Part shown: piece by piece, positions 7,144-12,888 of the stretch
How the letters are laid out: every line of letters begins with the position of its first letter
How positions within the stretch are numbered: position 1 is the stretch's first letter
Source of the DNA: Mycobacterium sp.
GTDB taxonomy: Bacteria; Actinomycetota; Actinomycetes; Mycobacteriales; Mycobacteriaceae
Assembly: GCA_029256565.1 (NCBI GenBank)
Contig: JAQSXQ010000014.1
Span: 1-12,888 of the forward strand
Direction: 5' to 3'
Length of the DNA stretch: 12,888 bases
Notes under the pieces: model-generated
Databases searched by the model: none
What the model was told of the DNA's origin: nothing
The model's input: only the letters and a program-made list of their open reading frames with translations
Made by a program: the position numbers and the translations under genes

Positions 7144-7932
7144 TCAGTGGATCGTCGACAGGAACGCCTTCGTCCGCTCGTTCTTCGGGCTGGCGAACAG
7201 CTCGCTGGGCGGCGAGTCCTCGATGATGCGGCCTGCGTCCATGACGATGATGCGGTCGGCGACGTCCCTGGCGAATCGCATCTCGTGCGTCACCACGAGC
7301 ATCGTCATCTGGTCGCGCGCCAGCTCCCGCATCACTTCGAGCACTTCACCGACCATCTCGACGTCGAGTGCGCTGGTCGGTTCGTCGAACAGCATGACCT
7401 TGGGCCGCATCGCCAGCGCGCGAGCGATCGCGACCCGCTGCTGCTGGCCGCCGGACAGCTGGCTCGGGCGAGATTCGCCCTTGTCGCCCAACCCCACTCG
7501 TTCCAGTAAGGCCCGGGCATCTTCGCGCGCCTTGGCCTTCGGCTGGCCGAGCACTCGGACCGGGCCGTTCCAGACGTTCTCCAGTGCCGTCATGTGCGGG
7601 AAGAGGTTGAAGTGCTGGAAGACGAACCCGATTTCACGCCGGCGGCGGGCCAGCTCGGCGACGCCCACCTTGCGTTCGGAACCCACCTCGCGGTGCGCGA
7701 TCGACACGCCGCCCACCAACACCTCACCGCTGTCCAGCGACTCCAGGTGGTTCACCGACCGCAGGAGCGTGGTCTTGCCCGCCCCGGAGGGACCGATGAG
7801 CACGACCACCTGCCCACGTTCCACGTCGAGGTTCACGTCGTTGAGGACGCGGCGTCCGCCCAGCGTGCAGCAGGCGTTGCGTACCGACACGATGGGTACG
7901 TCGGTCCTCTCGCGTACGTCGTTCGCGCTCAT
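7144..7932 (-). CDS. ATP-binding subunit of a polar amino-acid ABC importer
   Basis: The 262-residue ATPase powers the importer encoded just upstream and is of the GlnQ/HisP type. Visible motifs are Walker A GPSGAGKT (47-54), Q-loop Q106 in FVFQHFNLFPHMT, signature LSGGQ (159-163), Walker B VMLFDEP (179-185), D-loop SALD and switch H216 in VVTHEM. Two starts are possible. ATG 7932 has a strong GAGGGAG five bases upstream and is preferred. ATG 7959 overlaps the permease stop as ATGA and would add nine residues, but has no binding site. The hydrolase gene follows after 53 bases, which ties imported substrate to intracellular hydrolysis. Substrate class is inferred from family resemblance: polar or acidic amino acids, or gamma-glutamyl derivatives. 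Confidence 0.95.
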   Translation of the reverse strand: MSANDVRERTDVPIVSVRNACCTLGGRRVLNDVNLDVERGQVVVLIGPSGAGKTTLLRSVNHLESLDSGEVLVGGVSIAHREVGSERKVGVAELARRRREIGFVFQHFNLFPHMTALENVWNGPVRVLGQPKAKAREDARALLERVGLGDKGESRPSQLSGGQQQRVAIARALAMRPKVMLFDEPTSALDVEMVGEVLEVMRELARDQMTMLVVTHEMRFARDVADRIIVMDAGRIIEDSPPSELFASPKNERTKAFLSTIH

Positions 7933-7937
7933 GGCAT

Positions 7938-7944
7938 CTCCCTC
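7938..7944 (-). promoter_or_regulatory. Ribosome binding site favouring the internal ATPase start
   Basis: GAGGGAG on the minus strand lies five bases before ATG 7932. The ATGA-coupled ATG at 7959 has no comparable site, so this sequence decides the start I annotate; both could be used. Confidence 0.6.
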
Positions 7945-7955
7945 GGGTGCGGTAC

Positions 7956-8756
7956 TCATCCGTGTGGTTGCAGTGTTGCGTTGGCCGTCGCGGTCGGGCC
8001 CGCGCGACGCGCGCCCAACAGCCGCGCGGTGATGGGTACGCGCACCTCGATGCCTAGCTGCCGGGTGAGCCGGTTCTCGATGCCGGCCTGGATGAACGTC
8101 CACACGGTGGTCAGCGCCAGGTAGTAGATGGCGGCGACGATGAAGATCTCGAACGTGTGGAACGTCGCCGAACTGATCTGCTGGGTGACGAGGAACATCT
8201 CGCTCACGCCGATCACCGACAGCACCGACGTGGTCTTCATCATCCCGTTGAACGAGTTGCCCATCGGCGGCACCATGACGCGAAGCGACTGCGGCACGAT
8301 TATGTAGCGCATCAACCTGGTGGGTGTCATGCCCAGTGATGCCGCCGCCTCGAACTGGCCCTTGGGCACGGAATCGAGCCCGGCCCTGATGATCTCGGCG
8401 ATGTAGGCGCTCTCGTTGATCATCAGCCCGATGATCGCGGCTTGGACGGCGGCCTTGACCGACAGCCCGAGGAGCGACGCGTCGTGGAACTGGTAGAGCC
8501 CGATGGCCGCGAGGCCGGTGTAGATGATGACCAGCTGCACGAGCAGCGGCGTCCCGCGTATCACCCAGATGTAGAACCCGGCACACCATCGCACCACAGC
8601 GAATCGGGAGCGCCGCATCAGCGCGATTCCCAGGCCGACGAGCGTGGCCAGGACCATGGCGACCGCCGAGACGACGATCGTGAGGATCAGCCCGTCGACG
8701 AACGGTTCACTCGGTGCGAACAGCGACTTCCAGAAGAAGGCCCAATCGAACTGCAC
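7956..8756 (-). CDS. Permease subunit of a polar amino-acid ABC importer (HisM/GlnP family)
   Basis: The 266-residue inner-membrane protein shows about five transmembrane segments, beginning with FVDGLILTIVVSAVAMVLAT (19-38). The conserved HisMQ segment WVIRGTPLLVQL is at 64-75. The EAA loop that docks on the ATPase lies near 136-155 (EAAASLGMTPTRLMRYIIVP). A polar tail of about 25 residues ends the chain. Only one permease gene is present, so the channel is probably a homodimer. It starts at GTG with GGAAGG about eight bases upstream, 15 bases after the binding-protein gene. It ends in an ATGA overlap with the alternative ATPase start. Confidence 0.94.
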   Translation of the reverse strand: MQFDWAFFWKSLFAPSEPFVDGLILTIVVSAVAMVLATLVGLGIALMRRSRFAVVRWCAGFYIWVIRGTPLLVQLVIIYTGLAAIGLYQFHDASLLGLSVKAAVQAAIIGLMINESAYIAEIIRAGLDSVPKGQFEAAASLGMTPTRLMRYIIVPQSLRVMVPPMGNSFNGMMKTTSVLSVIGVSEMFLVTQQISSATFHTFEIFIVAAIYYLALTTVWTFIQAGIENRLTRQLGIEVRVPITARLLGARRAGPTATANATLQPHG

Positions 8757-8771
8757 GAGTACGCCTTCCGA

Positions 8772-9620
8772 TCAGCTCTTGATGGCGAGGTCGCTCATGC
8801 CCCACTCGTCGAGGATCTTCTCGTACGTCCCGTTCGACTCGAGTTCGGTGAGCGCCTGGGCGATGGCGTCGTGCAGGGCGGTGTTGCCCTTCAGCGTGGC
8901 GGCGCCGATCTCGATGGTGCCGAACGGGTCGCCCACCGGCGTGATCTTCGCGCCGGTCTTGGTGGCGTAGTAGCCCAGCGTCTCGGCGGTGTCCATGAAC
9001 GCGTCGGCCTGACCGTTCTGCACCTGCTGGATCGACACGTCGGCCTGGTTGCTGCGGGTGATGTCGACTGGCGGCTTGCCTGCGGCCGTGCACTTCTCCG
9101 ACTGCTCCTGGGCCAGCGACTCGGCCGTGGTGGCGACCGCCAGGACGACCTTCTTGCCGCACAGGCTGTCGTCCATGCCGGTGATCTCGGCCGGCTTGTC
9201 CTCGGACACCGCGATGCCGGTGCCGGACAACACGTACGGCACGAAGTCGACGACCGCTTCACGCTCCGGCTTGATGTAGAGCTGGGCCATGATCACGTCG
9301 CACTGCTTGGCCTGCAACGTGGGAATGACCGTGGCGAAGGAGGATTCGTGGAACTTCGCCTTGAGGCCCATCTGAGCGGCGAGCGCCTCGCCCAGTTCCA
9401 CCTCACTGCCGACCAGCTTGCCCGACTCGTCGTGGTAGACGTTCGGCGGCGTGCCGTCGTTCGGCGCGCAGATCGTGAGCGTGTCGGCCTCCAGGATCGC
9501 CGGCGGTGAGACCTTGGCGGGTCCCGTCGGACTCGGCGCTGCCTCGTCGGACGACGACGAACAACCCACGAGGCCGAAGAGTGCAACGCCGGCGAGGCCG
9601 GCGATCAACGATTTCTTCAA
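8772..9620 (-). CDS. Solute-binding lipoprotein of a polar amino-acid ABC importer (SBP family 3)
   Basis: The 282-residue protein opens with a lipoprotein signal: KK, a hydrophobic run, then lipobox LVGC with C20 as the lipidated residue, followed by a serine-rich linker. It should be anchored on the outer face of the cytoplasmic membrane. The mature part is a family-3 binding protein: GKLVGSEVELGEALAAQMG, a CDVIMAQLY strand and a second lobe from about residue 150. C51 and a cysteine pair bracketing the second-lobe hinge (SLCGKK and SEKCTA) may form a disulfide. The start is TTG at 9620, chosen because a perfect GGAGG sits five bases upstream and the signal peptide begins there. It is the first gene after the 180-bp regulatory gap and probably the head of the importer transcript. 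Confidence 0.94.
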   Translation of the reverse strand: MKKSLIAGLAGVALFGLVGCSSSSDEAAPSPTGPAKVSPPAILEADTLTICAPNDGTPPNVYHDESGKLVGSEVELGEALAAQMGLKAKFHESSFATVIPTLQAKQCDVIMAQLYIKPEREAVVDFVPYVLSGTGIAVSEDKPAEITGMDDSLCGKKVVLAVATTAESLAQEQSEKCTAAGKPPVDITRSNQADVSIQQVQNGQADAFMDTAETLGYYATKTGAKITPVGDPFGTIEIGAATLKGNTALHDAIAQALTELESNGTYEKILDEWGMSDLAIKS

Positions 9621-9625
9621 CTTTT

Positions 9626-9630
9626 CCTCC
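9626..9630 (-). promoter_or_regulatory. Strong GGAGG ribosome binding site for the TTG start of the lipoprotein
   Basis: GGAGG followed by AAAAG and the TTG codon on the minus strand. It sets the start of the binding-protein gene and suggests that a weak start codon is compensated by a near-ideal Shine-Dalgarno sequence. Confidence 0.8.
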
Positions 9631-9677
9631 GAAAGATAGAGCGGTCCGGTCGCACGCCGTGCAGGTCATGGCGACTT

Positions 9678-9695
9678 CCCTATCGAACGATAGGG
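9678..9695. promoter_or_regulatory. 18-bp palindrome, candidate TetR operator
   Basis: CCCTATCG-AA-CGATAGGG consists of two perfect eight-base arms with a two-base centre. Length and symmetry are typical of a TetR-family operator. It lies 58 bases upstream of the lipoprotein start and 105 bases downstream of the tetR stop. On the minus strand it contains TATCGT, a TANNNT -10 match, so a bound repressor would cover the promoter of the ABC importer and hydrolase operon. Binding by the adjacent TetR is inferred. Confidence 0.65.
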
Positions 9696-9730
9696 CACCG
9701 TCGGCCGCGGAGGAACGGTTTGACGGAACT

Positions 9731-9746
9731 CGTAACACGGTTTACG
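9731..9746. repeat. Imperfect inverted repeat CGTAA-N6-TTACG
   Basis: Five-base perfect arms around six bases, with two further symmetric matches at the centre. It lies upstream of the candidate -10 at the 18-bp palindrome and could be a second regulator site. The arms are short, so chance is possible. Confidence 0.3.
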
Positions 9747-9768
9747 CAGTCGTCACACGACCGACTGC
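9746..9768 (-). terminator. Stem-loop after tetR, possible terminator
   Basis: GCAGTCG and CGACTGC form seven-base perfect arms around nine bases; an alternative nested stem GTCGT-CAC-ACGAC uses the same stretch. It begins 33 bases after the tetR stop in the direction of transcription. No T run follows, so it would be a weak or factor-assisted terminator separating tetR from the importer operon. Confidence 0.4.
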
Positions 9769-9777
9769 AGGCGATGG

Positions 9778-9813
9778 GTCAGGTGACGGTGCTGAATTCG
9801 TCAGGTGACGGTG
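9778..9813. repeat. 14-bp direct repeat across the tetR stop codon
   Basis: GTCAGGTGACGGTG occurs at 9778-9791 and again, identical, at 9800-9813, a period of 22 bases. The second copy spans the tetR stop codon and last codons (read on the minus strand as CACCGTCACCTGAC), the first lies just beyond. It looks like a small local duplication of the gene's 3' end. Confidence 0.75.
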
Positions 9814-10478
9814 GCCATCTCGAGGTCGCCGAGGCGCGCACGCGTCACCTCACGGATGTCCGTCAGCCTGGCCTGGTCGACGAGCAGGGATCGCACGACG
9901 AAGTCCGCCGCCTGCAGGGGCCGCTCCTGCCGTACCGAACCCGACGGACCACCCTGTTCGCGCAGGGTCTCGAACAGCACGCCGTTCATGGCACGCTGCA
10001 CGAAACGCGACTCGAACGGCACGAATTCGCCTGCCTGACAACCCCCGTCGATCACGCGCTGGATCTGGTCGTGGAAGAGCGCGATGCCATCGCGCTCGGC
10101 CGCGAACTCGTCGAGTGCGAGCACTGCGTCCTGGTAGAGGCCGCGGGCGTCGAAGGGCTGGACGAGAATCTCCCGGACGTCGCACGCGATCGCCAGGTGC
10201 AACTTCTCGGCCCAGCGGGAGTCCTCGGCGAGCCGTTGATTCATCCGGTCGATCGAGGGCCCGAGGTCGAGTTCGACGAGGGTCCGGAAGATCTCGTGCT
10301 TGGCCTGGAAGTGGTGGAACAGCGAGGGCTGCCGGATTGCGACGGCCTCGGCGATGTCACGCGTCGAGGTGCCGAAGTAGCCGCGCTGGGCGAACAGCAC
10401 CGACGCCTGCAGCAGGATGCGGCCACGCGTCGACGACCAGTCGACGGCTCTCGGCTCCCACCCCTGCCCGTACTTCAC
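9801..10478 (-). CDS. TetR-family transcriptional regulator
   Basis: The 225-residue protein has the TetR N-terminal DNA-binding domain: RGRILLQASVLFAQRGYFGTSTR leads into the helix-turn-helix RDIAEAVAIRQPSLFHHFQ (40-58), where the family motif SLFHHF (usually LYYHF) is clear. The remaining 165 residues form the ligand-binding and dimer domain, which is too variable to name a ligand. The GTG at 10478 is the first possible start because an in-frame TGA lies one codon earlier. No good ribosome binding site precedes it. It follows eis by 50 bases and may be cotranscribed with it. The most likely targets are its own promoter and the importer operon downstream, where an 18-bp palindrome sits. Confidence 0.92.
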   Translation of the reverse strand: MKYGQGWEPRAVDWSSTRGRILLQASVLFAQRGYFGTSTRDIAEAVAIRQPSLFHHFQAKHEIFRTLVELDLGPSIDRMNQRLAEDSRWAEKLHLAIACDVREILVQPFDARGLYQDAVLALDEFAAERDGIALFHDQIQRVIDGGCQAGEFVPFESRFVQRAMNGVLFETLREQGGPSGSVRQERPLQAADFVVRSLLVDQARLTDIREVTRARLGDLEMATVT

Positions 10479-10480
10479 CC

Positions 10481-10495
10481 GTCAACTGTGACACA
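10481..10495. promoter_or_regulatory. Overlapping inverted repeats just upstream of tetR
   Basis: GTCA-ACTG-TGAC (10481-10492) overlaps TGTG-A-CACA (10487-10495), within 20 bases of the tetR GTG. A regulator bound here would block translation-proximal transcription, so it is a candidate autoregulatory site. It does not match the 18-bp palindrome at 9678, and the arms are only four bases, so support is weak. Confidence 0.3.
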
Positions 10496-10528
10496 CCGCC
10501 CCGCCGTCGACGTGCTGGAGTCCGGCCG

Positions 10529-11722
10529 CTAGAAGTGGAAGCCCAGCCGCGCAGGCACGTCGCTGCGGAAGGCCGCATCGAGGCGCGCGAGCTGCGTCCG
10601 GTCGCCGCCGCGGATGCGATTGGCCGCCGCGAGCAGCGCCGCGGAGTGTCCGCCCAGGTACAGGCTGCCCAGCACGTCGAGGTCGAGGGTGAACTCCGCG
10701 GGTGCATCGGTAGGCGCGCACTCGGCCCGGCCGTCCCGGATGGAGAGCGCGAACCGTCCTCCGTCGGAACGGAATACGTCACCGACCTCCAGCACCGTGT
10801 CGACGTCGGCTGCGTACGTCCGCGCCGCCAGCGCGGTGGGCACGTCCATCAGCCGCAGCCACAACCCGTCCTCCGACCCGATGGTGCGCACCAGCCGCGG
10901 ATCGTCGAGCAGGTAGGGCAGCGGGTCGCCGGGATGGCTGACGACCGTGATGGTCTCGACGAGGTCGAGGCCGATCAGCGCGCGCCACAGTGCGACGCGG
11001 GCCTCGGGTGTGACGGCCGTGAACTCCTCGACCCGAACGGTTCTCGCCGAGCCGCGGAACATCCGGTAGAGCAGATAGCCGTCGTCGTGGAGCAAGCAGA
11101 ACCAGGCGGTGCCACCGCCTCGCGAGTCTTCCCAGTCGGCGAGCAGGTCGTCCCACAGCGGTGTCGGACGGGCCAGGCCGCCTGGCGTGATGCGCCGGTA
11201 GCGGTCATAGATGGCGGCGAGGTCATCGCGGTGCTCAGCAGGGCGCACGATCCGGACACCGCCGGGATCGGGTGCGTCCCGATGGAATCGAGCGAAGCGG
11301 CGGTCGAGGCTGAACTCGGTGTCGACCGTGGCCGGGCCGTACCCGAAGCGGCCGTAGATGCCGCCCTCCGTCGCGGTCAGGGCGGCCAGCGGATAGCCGT
11401 TCTCGGCGAAGCGATGGTGCAGGTCGGTGTACATGGCACGCAGCAGCCCGCGGCGGCGGTGCGTCGGCGCCACCCCGACCCACGTGATGCCCGCGGTCGG
11501 CAGCACCGCTCCACCGGGCACCGTCAGCTCGAAGTCCAGGTAGTGCGCCTGCCCGACCAGGTCGTCGCCGTCGGCGACGACCACCGAGCTGCGCGGGGGC
11601 ATGGCCGTCCGCCACGCCGCGAAGGTCTCGGGATGCCAGGTCGAGCCGAAGCTGGTGGCCGTCAGCAGGGGGACGTCGCGCCACTGGGCTTCGGTGATGT
11701 CGCGAGGGGCGAGGGTGCTCAT
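10529..11722 (-). CDS. eis: Eis-type GNAT N-acetyltransferase
   Basis: The 397-residue protein matches the mycobacterial Eis family, in which acetyl-CoA-dependent acetylation of amines (aminoglycosides, lysine side chains, polyamines) is known; M. tuberculosis Eis is 402 residues. The acetyl-CoA motif VAPTHRRRGLLRAM is at about 84-97. The Eis active-site block GIYGRFGYGPAT places the general-acid tyrosine at Y123 (Y126 in M. tuberculosis numbering). The chain ends in phenylalanine (F397), whose carboxylate has a catalytic role in Eis. The middle and C-terminal domains are intact, including ALWRALIGLD and LGSLYLGG. It starts at ATG overlapping the upstream dehydrogenase stop as ATGA with no ribosome binding site, hence translational coupling. 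Pairing with an aminoaldehyde dehydrogenase suggests amine chemistry. It may be an Eis paralogue rather than the orthologue of Rv2416c. Confidence 0.95.
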   Translation of the reverse strand: MSTLAPRDITEAQWRDVPLLTATSFGSTWHPETFAAWRTAMPPRSSVVVADGDDLVGQAHYLDFELTVPGGAVLPTAGITWVGVAPTHRRRGLLRAMYTDLHHRFAENGYPLAALTATEGGIYGRFGYGPATVDTEFSLDRRFARFHRDAPDPGGVRIVRPAEHRDDLAAIYDRYRRITPGGLARPTPLWDDLLADWEDSRGGGTAWFCLLHDDGYLLYRMFRGSARTVRVEEFTAVTPEARVALWRALIGLDLVETITVVSHPGDPLPYLLDDPRLVRTIGSEDGLWLRLMDVPTALAARTYAADVDTVLEVGDVFRSDGGRFALSIRDGRAECAPTDAPAEFTLDLDVLGSLYLGGHSAALLAAANRIRGGDRTQLARLDAAFRSDVPARLGFHF

Positions 11723-12888
11723 CGCTTACTGAAGATGATCCGGTGCCAATCCTTTTCGGCCACGGCGGTGATGTCGCTCATCACGTGCTTGATGGTGAGG
11801 TACTCCTCGAAGGAGTAGTCGCTCATGTCCTTGCCGAAGCCCGAGGCGCCGACGCCGCCGTGCGGCATCTCGCTGATGATCGGGATGTGGTCGTTGATCC
11901 ACACGCAACCCGCGTGGATCTCGCGCGACGCACGCTGCGCGCGGTACACGTCGCGCGTCCAGGCCGAGGCAGCCAATCCGTACTCGGTGTCGTTGGCCTG
12001 CCGGATGGCGTCGTCGTCGTCGGTGAACGGTCGCGCGACGAGCACCGGTCCGAAGATCTCGTTGCGGTAGGCCTCCGAGCGCTCGTCGACGTCGGCGATC
12101 AGCGTCGGGCGGTAGAACGACCCGGGCAGATCCGGCGCGCTGCCGCCGGTGACGACGCGACCGCCCTCGCCTGGTGCGCGCGAGACGATGCCCGCCACCT
12201 TGTCGCGGTGGGCCATCGTGATCAGCGGGCCCAGGTCGGTGTCCGGGTCGTGCGGGTCGCCGACGACGATCTTGCCCATGAGTTCGGCGACGCCCGCCAC
12301 GAAGTCGTCGTAGAGGGGTTGCGCGACGATCGCGCGGGTGGCCGCGGTGCAGTCCTGACCGGTGTTGATCAGCGACGCCGCGACCGCGCCGTGGATGGCC
12401 GCGTCGAGGTCGGCGTCGTCGAACACCACGAACGGCGCCTTGCCGCCCAGTTCCAGCTGGGTGCGATGGCCGTGCGCCGCGGCGGCCGCCATCACCTTGC
12501 GCCCGACCGGTGTCGACCCGGTGAACGTCACCAGGTCGACGTCGGCGTGGCCGGCGAGCGCCGTGCCGACGTCGTGTCCGGCTCCGGTGACGACGTTGAG
12601 CACGCCGTCGGGCAGGCCCGCCTCGGTCGCGAGCCTGGCCAGCGTCAGCGTGGTCAGCGGCGTGATCTCGGCGGGCTTGATCACCACCGAACAACCGGCG
12701 GCCAACGCGGGCAACACCTTCCACACCGCCATTTGCAACGGGTAGTTCCACGGCGTGATGGTGGCGACGACGCCGATCGCGTCGCGGCGGATGCTGGAGG
12801 TGTGGTCGCCCGAGTACTCGGCGGTCGCCTTGCCCTCCAGGTGCCGTGCGGCCCCGGCGAAGAAGTCGATGTTGTCGATGCTGCCCGG
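11719..12888 (-). CDS. Aldehyde dehydrogenase, gamma-aminobutyraldehyde dehydrogenase type (partial, N-terminus off right edge)
   Basis: 389 residues are visible in a frame open to the window edge; about 80-100 N-terminal residues lie beyond it. Catalytic residues, numbered from the first visible residue, are N48 in TPWNYP, K71 in VVIKPAE, E146 in LELGGKAP and C180 in NTGQDCTAATR, with the expected spacings of 23 and 34. The complete loop GDPHDPDTDLGPL is present. The C-terminal EMPHGGVGASGFGKDMSDY resembles YdcW/PatD enzymes, which oxidise 4-aminobutanal from putrescine to GABA, so this is the best assignment; betaine-type or other aminoaldehydes are possible. The ATG at 12738 inside the frame is not the start, since the NAD-binding TPWNYP lies upstream of it. 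The gene ends in an ATGA overlap with eis. Confidence 0.92.
   Translation of the reverse strand, partial: PGSIDNIDFFAGAARHLEGKATAEYSGDHTSSIRRDAIGVVATITPWNYPLQMAVWKVLPALAAGCSVVIKPAEITPLTTLTLARLATEAGLPDGVLNVVTGAGHDVGTALAGHADVDLVTFTGSTPVGRKVMAAAAAHGHRTQLELGGKAPFVVFDDADLDAAIHGAVAASLINTGQDCTAATRAIVAQPLYDDFVAGVAELMGKIVVGDPHDPDTDLGPLITMAHRDKVAGIVSRAPGEGGRVVTGGSAPDLPGSFYRPTLIADVDERSEAYRNEIFGPVLVARPFTDDDDAIRQANDTEYGLAASAWTRDVYRAQRASREIHAGCVWINDHIPIISEMPHGGVGASGFGKDMSDYSFEEYLTIKHVMSDITAVAEKDWHRIIFSKR

Noticed and set aside
9403..9669. Upstream ATG at 9669 giving a frame across the lipoprotein start
   Set aside because: It is in a different frame from the lipoprotein, becomes an Arg-rich shadow within it, and lacks a binding site.
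10115..11818. Long plus-strand open frame antisense to eis and the end of tetR
   Set aside because: It is arginine- and proline-rich with no recognisable domain, and the opposite strand encodes a clear full-length Eis with active-site residues. It is a shadow of high-GC codon use.
11719..12738. ATG at 12738 as start of the right-hand aldehyde dehydrogenase
   Set aside because: Conserved family sequence including TPWNYP and its catalytic Asn lies upstream in the same open frame to the window edge, so the gene is truncated by the window and not short.
1..12888. Mobile elements, CRISPR arrays, tRNA or rRNA genes
   Set aside because: No transposase or integrase reading frame, no spaced repeat array and no cloverleaf or rRNA-like sequence was seen.

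Overview
The window is GC-rich, densely coded DNA from an actinobacterium, most probably a Mycobacterium or Mycolicibacterium. The best taxonomic pointers are an Eis-type N-acetyltransferase that reads closely like the mycobacterial protein, a SigJ-like ECF41 sigma factor, frequent GTG/TTG starts and many short coupled overlaps. I saw no tRNA, rRNA, insertion sequence, integrase or CRISPR array, and base composition looks even throughout.

Layout. (1) Positions 1-788 hold the 5' part of an ECF41 sigma factor on the minus strand, running off the left edge. (2) Divergent from it, a plus-strand set encodes an APC-family amino-acid/amine permease (931-2445), a tandem-domain universal stress protein (2485-3345) and an aldehyde dehydrogenase of the succinate-semialdehyde type (3461-4810). 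A terminator-like hairpin lies between the last two. (3) Convergent with it, seven bases away, is a long minus-strand array. In its own reading order this is a gamma-aminobutyraldehyde dehydrogenase-like enzyme (running off the right edge), an Eis acetyltransferase, a TetR regulator, then after a 180-bp regulatory gap a polar amino-acid ABC importer (lipoprotein, permease, ATPase), a gamma-glutamyltranspeptidase-family Ntn hydrolase, and a DUF1275 membrane protein. Junctions ATGA (dehydrogenase/Eis), ATGA (permease/ATPase alternative start) and GTGA (hydrolase/DUF1275) indicate translational coupling.

How the genes may work together. The two aldehyde dehydrogenases would act at the 4-aminobutanal to GABA step and the succinic semialdehyde to succinate step. 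Two uptake systems, an amine N-acetyltransferase and a gamma-glutamyl/amide hydrolase surround them. The simplest reading is an accessory locus for uptake and breakdown or detoxification of amines, GABA or gamma-glutamyl compounds; the GABA transaminase that would join the two dehydrogenase steps is not in view. The TetR regulator lies next to an 18-bp near-perfect palindrome in the promoter region of the ABC importer, which is the best candidate for its operator. This functional reading is inference; the gene families themselves are well supported.
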